From Candidatus Bathyarchaeota archaeon (GTDB taxonomy: Archaea; Thermoproteota; Bathyarchaeia; Bathyarchaeales; Bathycorpusculaceae): a stretch of 38,668 nt of DNA. Of the stretch, positions 23,801 through 32,238 are shown piece after piece; the stretch's first letter is position 1, and the number at the start of each line of letters is the position of its first letter. The notes under the pieces are model-generated. The model was not told where the DNA came from and made no database searches. It was given only the letters and a program-made list of their open reading frames with translations. The DNA is taken from NCBI GenBank assembly GCA_003151735.1, contig PLYI01000022.1:1-38668 (forward strand), in the 5' to 3' direction. The position numbers were made by a program, and so were the translations under genes.

Positions 23801-23950
23801 TTAAGTTCTTTGAATATCAAGGACACATGATTTGTCTATGTGTTCTATTCTCTGAATTTCTGCGTGGATTTTGCAGGTTGAGCCGTCCGTGCTACACAGG
23901 GCCTTAAGAGTTGACCGCGCCAAACAACGGCTCCAAAACGGACAAGTCAT
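23801..23950 (-). CDS. Cassette A: conserved 49-aa Cys-rich protein
   Basis: MTCPFWSRCLARS, then TLKALCSTDGSTCKIHAEI and a variable end. The cassette B counterpart (36576-36725) is also exactly 49 residues and shares TC-FW-RCL-RS--KALCSTDGST-KIH-EI-RI. Conserved cysteines (C3, C9, C19) in a short peptide suggest a metal or Fe-S site or disulfide knot. Six bases separate its ATG from the stop of the upstream 120-aa gene, so they are cotranscribed. The codons conserve the protein while the DNA has diverged, so it is or was under selection. Confidence 0.75.
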   Translation of the reverse strand: MTCPFWSRCLARSTLKALCSTDGSTCKIHAEIQRIEHIDKSCVLDIQRT

Positions 23951-23956
23951 ACAGTG

Positions 23957-24319
23957 TCACCGTTGCATGGCTTGATCTAAAGTAACGGCAGGTCTGCCGG
24001 CGTTTAGTTCCCGAGCACGATTAATCAAGCCGTCAAGCATGCGTTTGCTCTCTTTCATGCCCTCGTCGCTGTACAAATACTCAGAATAACTCATTTCGTA
24101 GGGTGAACCGATAAAGACTGTTCCATGTGTGATGCGGCCTGCTTTAACCCATTTCTTGCCAACGAGAGATAGTACCTGTTCGCCTTCTTTCATGTTTTTC
24201 CAAACGTAGATTTTGCCGTCGTATTTGGCGACGTTGTTTCCGTTGCGGCTTAAGCTTACTGGAACTTGGACGTTTCGCCAGGTCTTTTCGCCCGTCAAAA
24301 ATTCGAGAGTGCACTTCAA
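23957..24319 (-). CDS. Cassette A: 120-aa hypothetical protein
   Basis: The start is TTG 24319 with GAGG ten bases upstream; the only ATG nearby (in ATGTTCTAA) is out of frame. Beta-rich centre (WRNVQVPVSLSRNGNNVA, KYDGKIYVWKN, GEQVLSLVGKKWVKAG, RITHGTVFIGSP), then a helical C-terminus (SDEGMKESKRMLDGLINRA). No known family; the beta part could be a small barrel. It has no visible counterpart in cassette B, where a different 93-aa gene takes its place. Confidence 0.55.
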   Translation of the reverse strand: MKCTLEFLTGEKTWRNVQVPVSLSRNGNNVAKYDGKIYVWKNMKEGEQVLSLVGKKWVKAGRITHGTVFIGSPYEMSYSEYLYSDEGMKESKRMLDGLINRARELNAGRPAVTLDQAMQR

Positions 24320-24365
24320 TTTAGAACATCCTCGCGGTTATTGGTCGGTTGATTTTGCAGGCGTG

Positions 24366-24482
24366 TCAGTAGTTTGGACAACCATGTTCAAGGCATTGGC
24401 TGTGACCGAGAGAGCAACCAGTATCAACGCCTGTTTGGTTTTTGCCCCAGTAATCACATTGATTCTTATGTTCACTTTGCAT
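24366..24482 (-). CDS. Cassette A: 38-aa Cys-rich micro-protein
   Basis: ATG 24482: MQSEHKNQCDYWGKN, then QTGVDTGCSLGHSQC and LEHGCPNY. Four cysteines and two histidines in 38 residues suggest a metal-binding knuckle. Its ATG is separated from the upstream stop (24485) by only two bases, so it depends on coupling within the operon. Confidence 0.55.
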   Translation of the reverse strand: MQSEHKNQCDYWGKNQTGVDTGCSLGHSQCLEHGCPNY

Positions 24483-24484
24483 GT

Positions 24485-24630
24485 TTAGCCGCTCCAACTG
24501 AAGGTTTCTTCGCCGCTGCGGTTCTTTAGTCCGCAGATATAGCAGGCGCCGGGGCAATATTCCTCAGGAATCTCTTTGCCTGCTGTAGGGCAATAGAACA
24601 TTTTTTAGTTTGAGTTGTTTGTGCGCTCAT
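24485..24630 (-). pseudogene. Cassette A: first leftward gene, Cys-rich, frameshifted
   Basis: ATG 24630, with AGAGGTC nine bases upstream, begins MSAQTTQTKK. One more A in the run of six (24601-24606) continues it as MFYCPTAGKEIPEEYC, then PGACYICGLKNRSG to TAA 24485, giving 48 residues. Without the extra base the first frame gives KCSIALQQAKRFLRN and stops early, and the second can start only at an ATG lacking a ribosome-binding site. Its position and size match the 49-aa first gene of cassette B. Cysteines: FYC, EYC, GAC, YIC. Confidence 0.5.
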
Positions 24631-24644
24631 TTAGTTCTGACCTC

Positions 24645-24711
24645 TTGTAACTGCTGTTGTTACAAAACAAACTTATAAATGTAACTATTATAGTTACAAA
24701 CCTTTAGTTAC
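24645..24711. promoter_or_regulatory. Cassette A divergent promoter with palindromic operators
   Basis: TTGTAAC (24645-24651) with GTTACAA (24659-24665), then the TATA box ACTTATAAAT (24671-24680). Next is a perfect 19-bp palindrome TGTAACTAT-T-ATAGTTACA (24680-24698), followed by a half-site AGTTACA near 24706. The first operator begins 15 bases before the leftward ATG (24630); the second ends 57 bases before the rightward ATG (24755). Operators flanking and touching TATA imply repression of both arms by one dimeric protein, plausibly one of the RHH proteins. Confidence 0.65.
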
Positions 24712-24754
24712 ACTTAAATAAGACATCAAACAGTACTAAAAGAGGCTGAAACAC

Positions 24755-24931
24755 ATGCGGGAATACATTCTGACCGACCAAGAAAAACTAATAATCAAAA
24801 AATATCTTGAAAATGGGGAAAAGCTTGAAGGCTTCAGAATGCTACTAAGCCGCTGCCGAAGCATCGAATCAGTAAACGATGATCTCGAATTAATCAAACA
24901 ATTCTTAGCCAAAACAGGCGAAAAAGCATAA
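24755..24931 (+). CDS. Cassette A: rightward 58-aa protein, paralogue of 37598-37780
   Basis: ATG 24755, with AGAGG 12 bases upstream: MREYILTDQEKLI, then ENGEKLEGFRMLLSRC, then DDLELIKQFLAK and a short end. It matches the cassette B protein residue by residue (REYILT / RDYILT; GEKLEGFRMLL / GDKLEGFRVLL; ELIKQFL / ELIKQFL). All-helical prediction, no cysteine cluster; a protein-protein or DNA-binding role is possible. Its promoter is shared head-to-head with the Cys-rich operon. Confidence 0.75.
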   Translation: MREYILTDQEKLIIKKYLENGEKLEGFRMLLSRCRSIESVNDDLELIKQFLAKTGEKA

Positions 24932-24986
24932 CCCAAGGCAACCTATACAAAGAAATTAAAGAAGCAGTGGTTTTAGGTGAAAATAT

Positions 24987-25163
24987 ATGAAAGATTTTAA
25001 ATGCCCCATATGTGGTGGACCAACGGAAAAGATTTGGGAAAATGCAATCAAAACAAGATATGGAATGAGATGCACGAAGGGCCACAAAAAAACAGGTGGC
25101 AAATCAGGTGATTCACTAGAGTACCCCACATTTCTTGTTCCAAGAGAAGAACTTGTCAAGTAA
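24987..25163 (+). CDS. Cassette A: zinc-ribbon protein, 58 aa
   Basis: ATG 24987 after GGTGA: MKDFKCPICGGPTEK, then TRYGMRCTKGHKKTGG and YPTFLVPREELVK. One CxxC and a later CTKGH offer C6/C9/C29/H33 as a zinc site. It follows the 58-aa gene by 55 bases on the same strand and precedes the conserved repeat at 25246; cassette B lacks it. Function unknown. Confidence 0.6.
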   Translation: MKDFKCPICGGPTEKIWENAIKTRYGMRCTKGHKKTGGKSGDSLEYPTFLVPREELVK

Positions 25164-25245
25164 AGAATTAGACGCTCTTTTGGGTGAGTAAGCCCCATTT
25201 TCTTAACTTTTATTCACTGAGGAACAGGCATTTTTTTCTTATAGT

Positions 25246-25391
25246 AAATAGAAGGGTGATGGCGCGTCGTTTACAGACGGCGGCCATGATTAAGGCTTCC
25301 TTCACTTTTTGGATGGATGAAAGGGGTATGCCTGCATTTTTTTGTTTGTGAACCCTTAACCACTTGATACTCAACCAACAAAGCATAAAAG
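25246..25391 (+). ncRNA. Conserved structured repeat, copy A (possible small RNA or element end)
   Basis: Shares with 37775-37908 the blocks AAATAGAAGGGTGATGG, CGTCGTTTACAGACGGCGG, CCATGATTAAGG, CCCTTAACC and TACTCAACCAA, then AAAGCATAAAAG. Possible pairings: AAGGGT (25252-25257) with ACCCTT (25352-25357), ATGG (25259-25262) with CCAT (25284-25287), and CGTC (25265-25268) with GACG (25276-25279) around loop GTTTACA. The segment between the hairpin and the closing stem is not conserved in sequence but can form a CCTTCA/TGAAAGG hairpin. It could be a structured RNA, a terminator complex or the end of a mobile unit. Confidence 0.45.
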
Positions 25392-25658
25392 CCTTATTCC
25401 CAAAAATACAGCTGATGATGAACTATACCGAGTAATTGTAACAGAAATAAGAGGTTAATTTATTAGAACGACAATAATAAACATCTTAAAGCAAATTAGA
25501 GAATACATTGAGAGTACAAATGCAAACTGTTGCTTTGCTATCTCCGTGAATACAACAAAATAAACTATACGGGATTTAGTAAGCTCAGAGCTATGTACAT
25601 CAAGGTATTCGTCAATTTAGTGGGAAAGAACATTATTGAAGGGATTGCTTTGAAAAGT

Positions 25659-26213
25659 ATGGTAGAGTTTAGATGGCATGGTAGAGGCGGGCAAGGCGCT
25701 TGGACAGCCAGCGAACTTTTGGCTAGGACAGCTCTTGATGAGGGCAAGTACATTCAATCTTTCCCAGAGTTTGGTCCAGAAAGAATGGGTGCGCCCGTAA
25801 CTGCTTTTACAAGAATCAGCACTGAACCAATAAGGTTGCATTGTGCAGTCTATGACCCAGACGTTGTGGTGGTCTTGGACAACACTTTACTCAAGTCCGT
25901 ACCAGTTACCGCTGGATTAAATCGCGACGAAGATTCGTTAATAATTAATTCAAGTGAAGAACCTTCGGTTTTGAAGAAAAACCTCGCAATTACTAAAGGC
26001 AAAGTTTGGACGGTTCCAGCAACCGAAATAGCCCTTAGAATCCTGGGTGCTCCAATTACAAACACGGCGTTGTTGGGTGTTGTCGCTAAGGCTACACAAA
26101 TAGTAACTTTAGAAGGCATTGAGAAAACTTTGAAGGGACGTTTCAGACTTGACTTGGCTGAGAAAAACTTCGTTGTCATAAAGGAAGCGTTCAAGGAGGC
26201 AAAGGTGGAGTGA
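25659..26213 (+). CDS. porG: 2-oxoacid (pyruvate):ferredoxin oxidoreductase, gamma subunit
   Basis: 184 residues from ATG 25659; the frame continues upstream but the family begins at VEFRWHGRGGQGAWTASEL, so the longer start at 25530 is unlikely. The typical FPEFGPERMGAPVTAFTRI and DPDVVVVLDNTLL follow, ending in a helix. Gamma helps bind CoA and shape the active site of the heterotetramer that oxidises pyruvate to acetyl-CoA + CO2 and reduces ferredoxin, and can run in reverse for CO2 fixation. First gene of the gamma-delta-alpha-beta operon; the delta start overlaps its stop (GTGA). Confidence 0.92.
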   Translation: MVEFRWHGRGGQGAWTASELLARTALDEGKYIQSFPEFGPERMGAPVTAFTRISTEPIRLHCAVYDPDVVVVLDNTLLKSVPVTAGLNRDEDSLIINSSEEPSVLKKNLAITKGKVWTVPATEIALRILGAPITNTALLGVVAKATQIVTLEGIEKTLKGRFRLDLAEKNFVVIKEAFKEAKVE

Positions 26214-26494
26214 GCAGCAAGGAGAAAACATGGAAAGAAATATCTATAGCGGGAATTCCCCCGAAATCCAGCATCGGATTCATGACTGGTGACTGGAAAA
26301 CCTACATGCCAATACTCAACTTAGAAAAGTGCACTACATGCTTAACATGCGTTATGCTGTGTCCTGAAGGAGCAATAAAATGGCGTCCAGAACTGGGCAA
26401 AATCCAGTTCGACTTTAGCTTCTGCAAGGGCTGCGGAATATGCGCTAACGAGTGCCCAACTAAAGCAATAGCAATGAAGCTGCCTGAGGAATAA
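26210..26494 (+). CDS. porD: 2-oxoacid (pyruvate):ferredoxin oxidoreductase, delta (2x[4Fe-4S]) subunit
   Basis: 94 residues from GTG 26210, overlapping porG by four bases. Two ferredoxin motifs, CTTCLTCVMLCP and CKGCGICANECP, carry electrons from the thiamine-bound intermediate in the beta subunit to external ferredoxin. The N-terminal WKEISIAGIPPKSSIGF and GDWKTYMPIL are characteristic of PorD. Three bases separate it from porA. Confidence 0.93.
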   Translation: MSSKEKTWKEISIAGIPPKSSIGFMTGDWKTYMPILNLEKCTTCLTCVMLCPEGAIKWRPELGKIQFDFSFCKGCGICANECPTKAIAMKLPEE

Positions 26495-26497
26495 AAA

Positions 26498-27730
26498 ATG
26501 GCACAAAAAAATAAACAGGAAACTACAGGTATGAACGGTGACGAAGCAGTTGCCTTCGCAGTTAAACAATGCGACGTTGACGTGGTTGCTGCTTACCCTA
26601 TTACGCCGCAAACAATCATTGTTGAAAAATTCAGTGAATACGTTGCAAACGGGGAAGTTCAAACAGAATTCATCTGCACAGAATCAGAACATAGTGCTAT
26701 GACAGCGAGCCTAGCGGCGTCACTGACAGGAGCACGAACTTTCACTGCAAGCGCTTCGGCAGGTTTAGCGCTAATGCATGAAATGCTTTTTGTTACATCT
26801 GGTTCTCGCGCTCCAGTTGTCATGGCTGTCGCTAACCGTGCATTATCTTCGCCGCTGAACATTCACGGTGACCACTCTGATAGCATGGCTGAGCGGGACA
26901 GCGGATGGATACACATTTACGTTGAAAACGCGCAGGAAGCATACGACTCCATTGTTCAAGCCTTTAAGATAGCGGAGGACGTTGGGGTTTCGTTGCCGAT
27001 AATTGTAGGTTTAGACGGCTTTACTATCAGTCACACGCTTGAAAGGGTAGATGTGCTATCAGAAGATGCCGTTAGAAAGTTCGTTGGAGAACGTCAATTC
27101 CCAATGGTGCTCACCCACGAGGGAAAAACAGTGCCTTTCAAACTTGACCCAGCAAACCCAATGACTATGGGGCCAAATGCGTTGCAGAACTATTATTTTG
27201 AGTTTAAGCGGCAACAGGAAGAAGGCATGCGAAATGCGCTACTTAAGATTCAAGAGGTTAACAGTGAATACGCCAAAATCAGCGGCAGAAGCTACGGTAA
27301 CGGACTCATCGACGCATACAGTCTTGAAGACGCTGAAATTGCAATCGTATGCATCGGCTCAACGGCTGGCACACTAAAAGTAATAGTTGACCAATTGCGG
27401 AAAGAAGGCGTGAAAGCTGGAGTTCTAAGGTTGCGTACTTTTAGGCCACTGCCCTTTGAAGAGCTTCGAAATGCATTAAAAAACATTAAGGTTGTTGCAG
27501 TTATGGATAAAAGCATGAGTCCAGGCGGTTTAGGCGCCGCTGTCTTCAATGAAGTTCGAAATGCACTCTACGATCTAAAACAGCGACCAATTATGGTGAA
27601 CTACATTTTCGGTTTAGGCGGCAGAGACAGCAGCCCCCGTGACCTGCGAAGAATCTTCGAAGATTTAATACGGATAGCTAAAACTGGGCAGGTAGACAAA
27701 CAAGTGCATTATTTAGGGTTAAGGGAGTAG
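26498..27730 (+). CDS. porA: 2-oxoacid (pyruvate):ferredoxin oxidoreductase, alpha subunit
   Basis: 410 residues. GDEAVAFAVKQCDVDVVAA, AYPITPQTIIVEKFSEYVA and EFICTESEHSAMTASLAA are the conserved substrate/TPP-facing motifs. TFTASASAGLALMHEM and NIHGDHSDSMAERDSGW follow, all typical of pyruvate rather than 2-oxoglutarate enzymes. The C-terminal domain has VCIGSTAGTLKV and MDKSMSPGGLGAAV. It forms the catalytic dimer with beta. It ends at TAG 27728 and is followed by porB after 11 bases. Complete, no odd residues seen. Confidence 0.95.
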   Translation: MAQKNKQETTGMNGDEAVAFAVKQCDVDVVAAYPITPQTIIVEKFSEYVANGEVQTEFICTESEHSAMTASLAASLTGARTFTASASAGLALMHEMLFVTSGSRAPVVMAVANRALSSPLNIHGDHSDSMAERDSGWIHIYVENAQEAYDSIVQAFKIAEDVGVSLPIIVGLDGFTISHTLERVDVLSEDAVRKFVGERQFPMVLTHEGKTVPFKLDPANPMTMGPNALQNYYFEFKRQQEEGMRNALLKIQEVNSEYAKISGRSYGNGLIDAYSLEDAEIAIVCIGSTAGTLKVIVDQLRKEGVKAGVLRLRTFRPLPFEELRNALKNIKVVAVMDKSMSPGGLGAAVFNEVRNALYDLKQRPIMVNYIFGLGGRDSSPRDLRRIFEDLIRIAKTGQVDKQVHYLGLRE

Positions 27731-27741
27731 GAGAAAACAAA

Positions 27742-28710
27742 ATGACACAGACACAAGAATGGAAATTCACAGCCAAAGACATTGCGTCAAAACCTGACCT
27801 GTTCCTTTCAGGCCACCGAGCATGCGCAGGATGCGGACCAGCATCAGCACTACGCATGATTATGAAAGCTACGCGTGGACCAACAATTGTAACTCAAGCA
27901 ACAGGCTGCATGGAAATAGTCGGATCAATTTACCCGTACTCGTCCTGGGCGGTGCCCTGGCTTCACACTGCTTTTGAGAATGCTGCTGCAAATGCTTCAG
28001 GCATTGAGGCTGCTCTCAAGGTTATGCGCAAGAAAGGCAAAGTCAAACAGGAACACGTTGACGTTATCGCCATAGCTGGCGACGGCGGAACCTGCGACAT
28101 TGGCTTGCAAGCCTTGTCGGGCGCGGTGGAACGTGGACACGACTTCCTCTTTATCCTCTACGACAACGAAGGCTACATGAACACGGGAATCCAACGAAGC
28201 AGCTCAACACCAATCGGCGCAGCAACAACCACGACACCAGCAGGCTCAGTTATACCAGGAAAACTGGAAAAGAAAAAACCCATCACCGAAATCATGTTAG
28301 CACACGAAATGCAGTACGTAGCCACAGCAACACCCTACTACTGGAAAGACATGCTTACAAAAGTGCGCAAGGGCTTAGAAGTTGAGGGACCAGCCTTTCT
28401 GCATGTGTTTGCTCCATGCCCAAGAGGCTGGAGAAGTGAACCAGCAAAAACCATGGATTACAGCAAACTCTCCGTTGAATCATGTGTGTTTCCAATCTGG
28501 GAAGCAGTAAACGGCAAACGACAACTCTCAACACCCAGCAAACTAATCGCATTAGCACCGCAGAAAAAGAAGCCAGTAAAAGACTACCTAGCTGGACAAG
28601 GCAGATTCCGACACCTATTCACCCCACAAAACCAACATGTAATCGACGAAATACAACTCGCAACCGACGAACGCTGGCAACAACTCCTGAAGAAATGCGA
28701 GTCAACCTAA
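27742..28710 (+). CDS. porB: 2-oxoacid (pyruvate):ferredoxin oxidoreductase, beta (TPP) subunit
   Basis: 322 residues. The TPP/Mg motif is GDGGTCDIGLQALSGAVE with YDNEGYMNTGIQ (G113-D114-G115 to N). Cysteines for the proximal [4Fe-4S] cluster are CAGCGP (C28, C31), the TGCME cysteine (C56) and one in FAPCPRGW. ATTTTPAGSVIPGK is the usual substrate loop. Last gene of the operon; a T-run (28741-28747) follows. Together with the other three subunits this shows acetyl-CoA-based anaerobic carbon metabolism. Confidence 0.95.
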   Translation: MTQTQEWKFTAKDIASKPDLFLSGHRACAGCGPASALRMIMKATRGPTIVTQATGCMEIVGSIYPYSSWAVPWLHTAFENAAANASGIEAALKVMRKKGKVKQEHVDVIAIAGDGGTCDIGLQALSGAVERGHDFLFILYDNEGYMNTGIQRSSSTPIGAATTTTPAGSVIPGKLEKKKPITEIMLAHEMQYVATATPYYWKDMLTKVRKGLEVEGPAFLHVFAPCPRGWRSEPAKTMDYSKLSVESCVFPIWEAVNGKRQLSTPSKLIALAPQKKKPVKDYLAGQGRFRHLFTPQNQHVIDEIQLATDERWQQLLKKCEST

Positions 28711-28727
28711 ACATTTTAATTTTTTAC

Positions 28728-28747
28728 CTTTAATTTTGCATTTTTTT
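28728..28747 (+). terminator. T-rich terminator after porB
   Basis: Two T-runs (TTTTTTACC and CATTTTTTTG) lie within 40 bases of the porB stop. Archaeal polymerases end transcription at such U-tracts without a hairpin. A small palindrome GCCTAT-T-ATAGGC follows at 28792-28804. Confidence 0.4.
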
Positions 28748-29068
28748 GTGTCTATTGGAAATGAAATTTAAGCTCTTTTCCTTGTTTTTTCGCCTATTAT
28801 AGGCTTCTTGCTTTGTAGCTGCTCTTTTTTCTGTAGAATTTCAACATACTAAAGAGCATAAAAACGCCAATATCTACCTCCCCTATAGGCTTCAACATAG
28901 AACCTCTATCAGGATCCAAATATGCCCGTCAAATAGTTGGCGAACTATCGTAAACTTGTTGTAGTGTGGCTACAATCACATTATTTTTTATTACCAAAGC
29001 AGCATTATTGGGAATCACGCGTGAGGGAAGCAAGAATCCAAGCGCTGGAAAAAATGGAGATGAGTCGT

Positions 29069-29419
29069 ATGGAATTTTGTGCAGAATGCGGTTCCCGTCT
29101 AAAACCAGTTAAGGTAAATTCAGGTAAACAAGCTATGATAATGATGGCTTGTACTAAATGTGGACAGAAAACCCGCGGATTAGAAGTCGGCAACAAATTA
29201 AAAAGCAAATTTATAGAGCACAGTCCCAAACAATTAGTCGCCATCATAGGAAAAGAAGAGCAAGAACTCACTACGTTGCCGACCATAAAAATTGAGTGCC
29301 CAAACTGCGGAAACAACACCGCTAATGTTTGGCAAGTGCAGACAAGGGGCTTGGATGAGTCTTCAACACAGTTCCTACGATGCTTAAAATGCGGTTTTAC
29401 CCACAGAGAATACACATAA
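29069..29419 (+). CDS. tfs: Transcription factor S (TFS), RNA polymerase cleavage factor
   Basis: 116 residues from ATG 29069, chosen over upstream starts because GGAGATGA precedes it and MEFCAECGSRL is the family start. N-terminal zinc ribbon C4/C7 and C28/C31; C-terminal ribbon C77/C80 and C105/C108 (IECPNCGNN, LRCLKCGF). The acidic D96-E97 pair sits in QTRGLDESSTQF at the tip that enters the polymerase secondary channel to stimulate RNA cleavage in backtracked complexes. All residues needed for activity are present. Slightly longer than the usual 104-111 residues. A T8 run follows at 29441. Confidence 0.92.
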   Translation: MEFCAECGSRLKPVKVNSGKQAMIMMACTKCGQKTRGLEVGNKLKSKFIEHSPKQLVAIIGKEEQELTTLPTIKIECPNCGNNTANVWQVQTRGLDESSTQFLRCLKCGFTHREYT

Positions 29420-29440
29420 AACTAAACAGTTTATTGCAAC

Positions 29441-29448
29441 TTTTTTTT
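29441..29448 (+). terminator. T8 run after tfs
   Basis: Eight consecutive T lie 22 bases after the tfs stop codon, a typical archaeal transcription stop. Confidence 0.5.
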
Positions 29449-29509
29449 AATCTATCTTTAATTAGACTATTTTCTTTATTGATGAATCGAAGGAAATCAA
29501 ATTAGTTTT

Positions 29510-29529
29510 AGGTTAACAAAGGCTAACCT
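29510..29529. promoter_or_regulatory. Inverted repeat ahead of the metal ATPase gene
   Basis: AGGTTA (29510-29515) and TAACCT (29524-29529) are complementary across eight bases, 30 bases before the ATPase ATG. Copper ATPase genes are commonly metal-regulated, so an operator is plausible. No regulator gene is adjacent. Confidence 0.35.
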
Positions 29530-29559
29530 GAGAAGAATACGGACCATGAAAATCACAGC

Positions 29560-31520
29560 ATGCAAGGAATGAAGCATCCAGCTCCGATGCATAGCATGCA
29601 CACCGAATCCCTAAAAAAGAAATTTTTTGTCTGCCTTGCCCTCACCATCCCTGTTCTGCTTCTTTCAGGCGCCATACAAACATGGTTTCACTACACCCTA
29701 ACTCTGCCATACCAAACGTATATTCTTCTGGTTTTAGCGTTAATCATCTACGTTTACGGTGGATGGCCATTTCTTAAGGGACTAGTGCAGGAGCTTAGAG
29801 CACTGCTGCCTGGAATGATGACTCTGATAGGTACCGCAATCTCAGTTGCTTTCTTCTTTTCAGCAGCAACAGTTTTTTTCCCAGTTGGGAATGATTTTTT
29901 TTGGGAACTTGCCACGCTAATTGACGTGATGCTTTTGGGGCATTGGCTTGAAGCCAGAAGTGTTCTTGGAGCTTCTAGGGCTCTTGAAGAAATCGTGCGG
30001 ATTATCCCTACAACGGCTCATATGGTGGAAGACGGCGGGATTATGGATATGCCGGCTTCAGAACTGAAGGTTGGCGATGTTGTGTTGGTTCGTCCCGGCG
30101 AGAAGGTTCCGTCTGATGGCGTTGTGGTTGAAGGGGAATCGTTTCTTAACGAGGCATTGTTGACGGGTGAATCAAAGCCAGTGCATAAACGGCTTATGGA
30201 TAGGGTGATTGGCGGAGCAGTAAATGACGAGGGCGCATTAACGGTTAGAATTGAGCGTAATGGCGAAGAAACTTATCTGTCACAAGTAGTTAGGCTTGTT
30301 AGGCAATCTCAGGAAAGTAAATCTCGAACACAAGACCTCGCGAACAGGGCGGCGGCACTCCTCTTCTATGTAGCAGTGGTCGTTGGAGCATTGACCTTTG
30401 CTGTGTGGGCTTTAATCGGAAACGTCCAGTTTGCCTTAACCAGAACAGTTACGGTTCTCGTGATAGCTTGCCCCCATGCACTGGGCTTAGCGATACCGCT
30501 TGTAGTTGCAATCTCAACGTCGATAACTGCGAGGAACGGGATTTTAATCAAGGATAGAAAAGCCTTCGAGGATGCAAAAGGGGTGAACGCGGTGGTTTTT
30601 GATAAAACCGGCACCTTAACAACGGGGCAATTCGGCGTTAAAGATGTTGTTTCCTTCATTTCTGAGGAGGATCTTTTGAGTTCGACAGCGGCTGTGGAGC
30701 AGAATTCCGAACACATCATCTCCAAAGCCATAGTCAAACAGGTAGAAACCAAAGGCATCGCTATTCCTAAAAGCCAAAGTTTTGAAGCTATCCCGGGCAA
30801 GGTGCCAAGGCGAAAGTTAACGGCAAAGAAGTCTATGTCGGAAGCCCAAGCCTACTAAAAGAATTAAACATCCAAACAGCGGATGAAAGAATTTTGAAGC
30901 TTCAGAAAACAGGAAAGACTGTAGTTTTCACTGTAATTGATGGAATACTTGCAGGAGTTTTTGCCCTTGCTGACAAGGTTCGTGAGGAATCGCGTATGGC
31001 AGTTTCGGAGTTGGAGGCGAGAGGCATTAAGGTTTACATGTTGACGGGCGATAGCGAGAAGGTTGCAAAGGCTGTTGCAGAGGAACTTGGTATTGATGAT
31101 TATTTTGCTGAGGTGTTGCCTGACCAGAAGGCGGAGAAAATAAAGTTGTTGAAAACTCAGGGTTACAGAGTGGCGATGGTTGAAGACGGCATTAATGATG
31201 CTCCTGCGTTGCTTACGGCTGATGTTGGAGTCGCAATTGGAGCTGGAACAGATGTTGCGATTGAAAGTGCAGATATAATTCTTGTAAAAAACGATCCGCA
31301 AGATGTGCCGAAGGTGATTGATTTTTCGAAGCGAACGTATTCAAAGATGGTTCAGAACCTTTGGTGGGCAGCTGGCTACAACGTTTTTGCGATTCCGCTG
31401 GCGGCAGGCCTCTTCGCTGGCTTGGGAATTGTGGTTGATCCTGCCGTTGGAGCGATTTTGATGTCTCTTAGCACCGTTCCGGTTGCAGTTAACAGTCAAA
31501 CCCTCCGCAGATACAAATGA
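29560..31520 (+). pseudogene. copB: CopB-type (CPH) heavy-metal P-type ATPase, single frameshift
   Basis: Two frames (29560-30858 and on to 31520) join into a 653-residue P1B-3-type ATPase. A Met/His-rich N-terminus (MKHPAPMHSMH) replaces a classical metal-binding domain. The actuator LLTGESKPV, the membrane motif IACPHALGLAI with CPH, the phosphorylation site VFDKTGTLTTG, the hinge VEDGINDAPAL and the final WWAAGYNVFAIPLA with SLSTVPVAVNS are all present. CPH enzymes export Cu(II)/Ag/Cu. The break is at GG 30801-30802; a third G gives IPGKGAKAKVNGKEVYV, the expected nucleotide-domain loop. Function is therefore likely intact if this is an assembly error. The hinge reads VEDG rather than the common VGDG. 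Confidence 0.88.
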
Positions 31521-31523
31521 ACT

Positions 31524-32228
31524 TCATGGCTGCGGTTTGCATATTTTTGGATCTTCGATCGGTTTTTGTTCTTTAGAAATAATGAACATTAAAACTGATG
31601 AAACAGTCGCCAGCAACCCCAAAACTAGCACTGTGTAACCTACCCCAACTTTGCCCAATAAAACCTCGTACACGCCAACCAACCCAAACAACACAAAGAT
31701 GACTGCCGACAACCACTTTAATTTGTGCTGTGGAATCCGCTTACAAAGGATAACACCGATGACTATGCCGACGCCGTCTGCGACAAGCATTGCCAAAGTT
31801 GCGCCGACTAGAACGCTGACAGGACTGTGGTATTGGGCAGCTAAACTTAAGGTTGCAAGCTGCGTCTTATCTCCAAACTCTGCAACAAAAAAAGCTACGG
31901 CAACGGTTGCAACTACTCCAAAGCGTGAAACTTTAGTTTTTTTGTCTACAATTTTTTCTTCTCGCAGAGTCCACAAGCCAAAGCCGATGAAAGAAATTGA
32001 TGCAGCTAAAGAAATTACATCTAAAGGCACGATTTCAGTCAAAAGTTGACCAATAACTATGACAATAGCAAAGTTGGCTATAGTTGCTAAGAAAATGGCG
32101 AAGAGGACTTTGAAGGGATTGAATTTTGTCGCGAATGTCATGGCTACAAACTGAGTTTTGTCACCCATCTCCGCCAAAACAACTAGGAGGAAGGCTGCGG
32201 AGAAGGCGGCTAAACTCAGTTCAATCAA
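31524..32228 (-). CDS. UPF0016 (GDT1/TMEM165) family cation transporter
   Basis: 234 residues, six membrane helices in two homologous halves, each with the signature E-x-G-D-K-T: AEMGDKTQ (E20) and AEFGDKTQ (E117). A charged central loop (REEKIVDKKTKVSR) separates them, and a short cytosolic tail follows. Family members transport Mn2+/Ca2+, bacterial ones mainly exporting Mn2+. It ends convergently with the metal ATPase gene, only three bases away. Eleven bases separate its start from the UPF0282 gene stop, so the two may be cotranscribed. Confidence 0.9.
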   Translation of the reverse strand: MIELSLAAFSAAFLLVVLAEMGDKTQFVAMTFATKFNPFKVLFAIFLATIANFAIVIVIGQLLTEIVPLDVISLAASISFIGFGLWTLREEKIVDKKTKVSRFGVVATVAVAFFVAEFGDKTQLATLSLAAQYHSPVSVLVGATLAMLVADGVGIVIGVILCKRIPQHKLKWLSAVIFVLFGLVGVYEVLLGKVGVGYTVLVLGLLATVSSVLMFIISKEQKPIEDPKICKPQP

Positions 32229-32238
32229 TTTAATCCTC

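Noticed and set aside
25530..25658. N-terminal extension of the POR gamma subunit
   Set aside because: The family begins at VEFRWHGRGGQG; the extension has no conserved residues and overlaps likely promoter sequence.
28937..29068. 44-residue N-terminal extension of TFS
   Set aside because: Family members start at the zinc ribbon and a good ribosome-binding site precedes ATG 29069.
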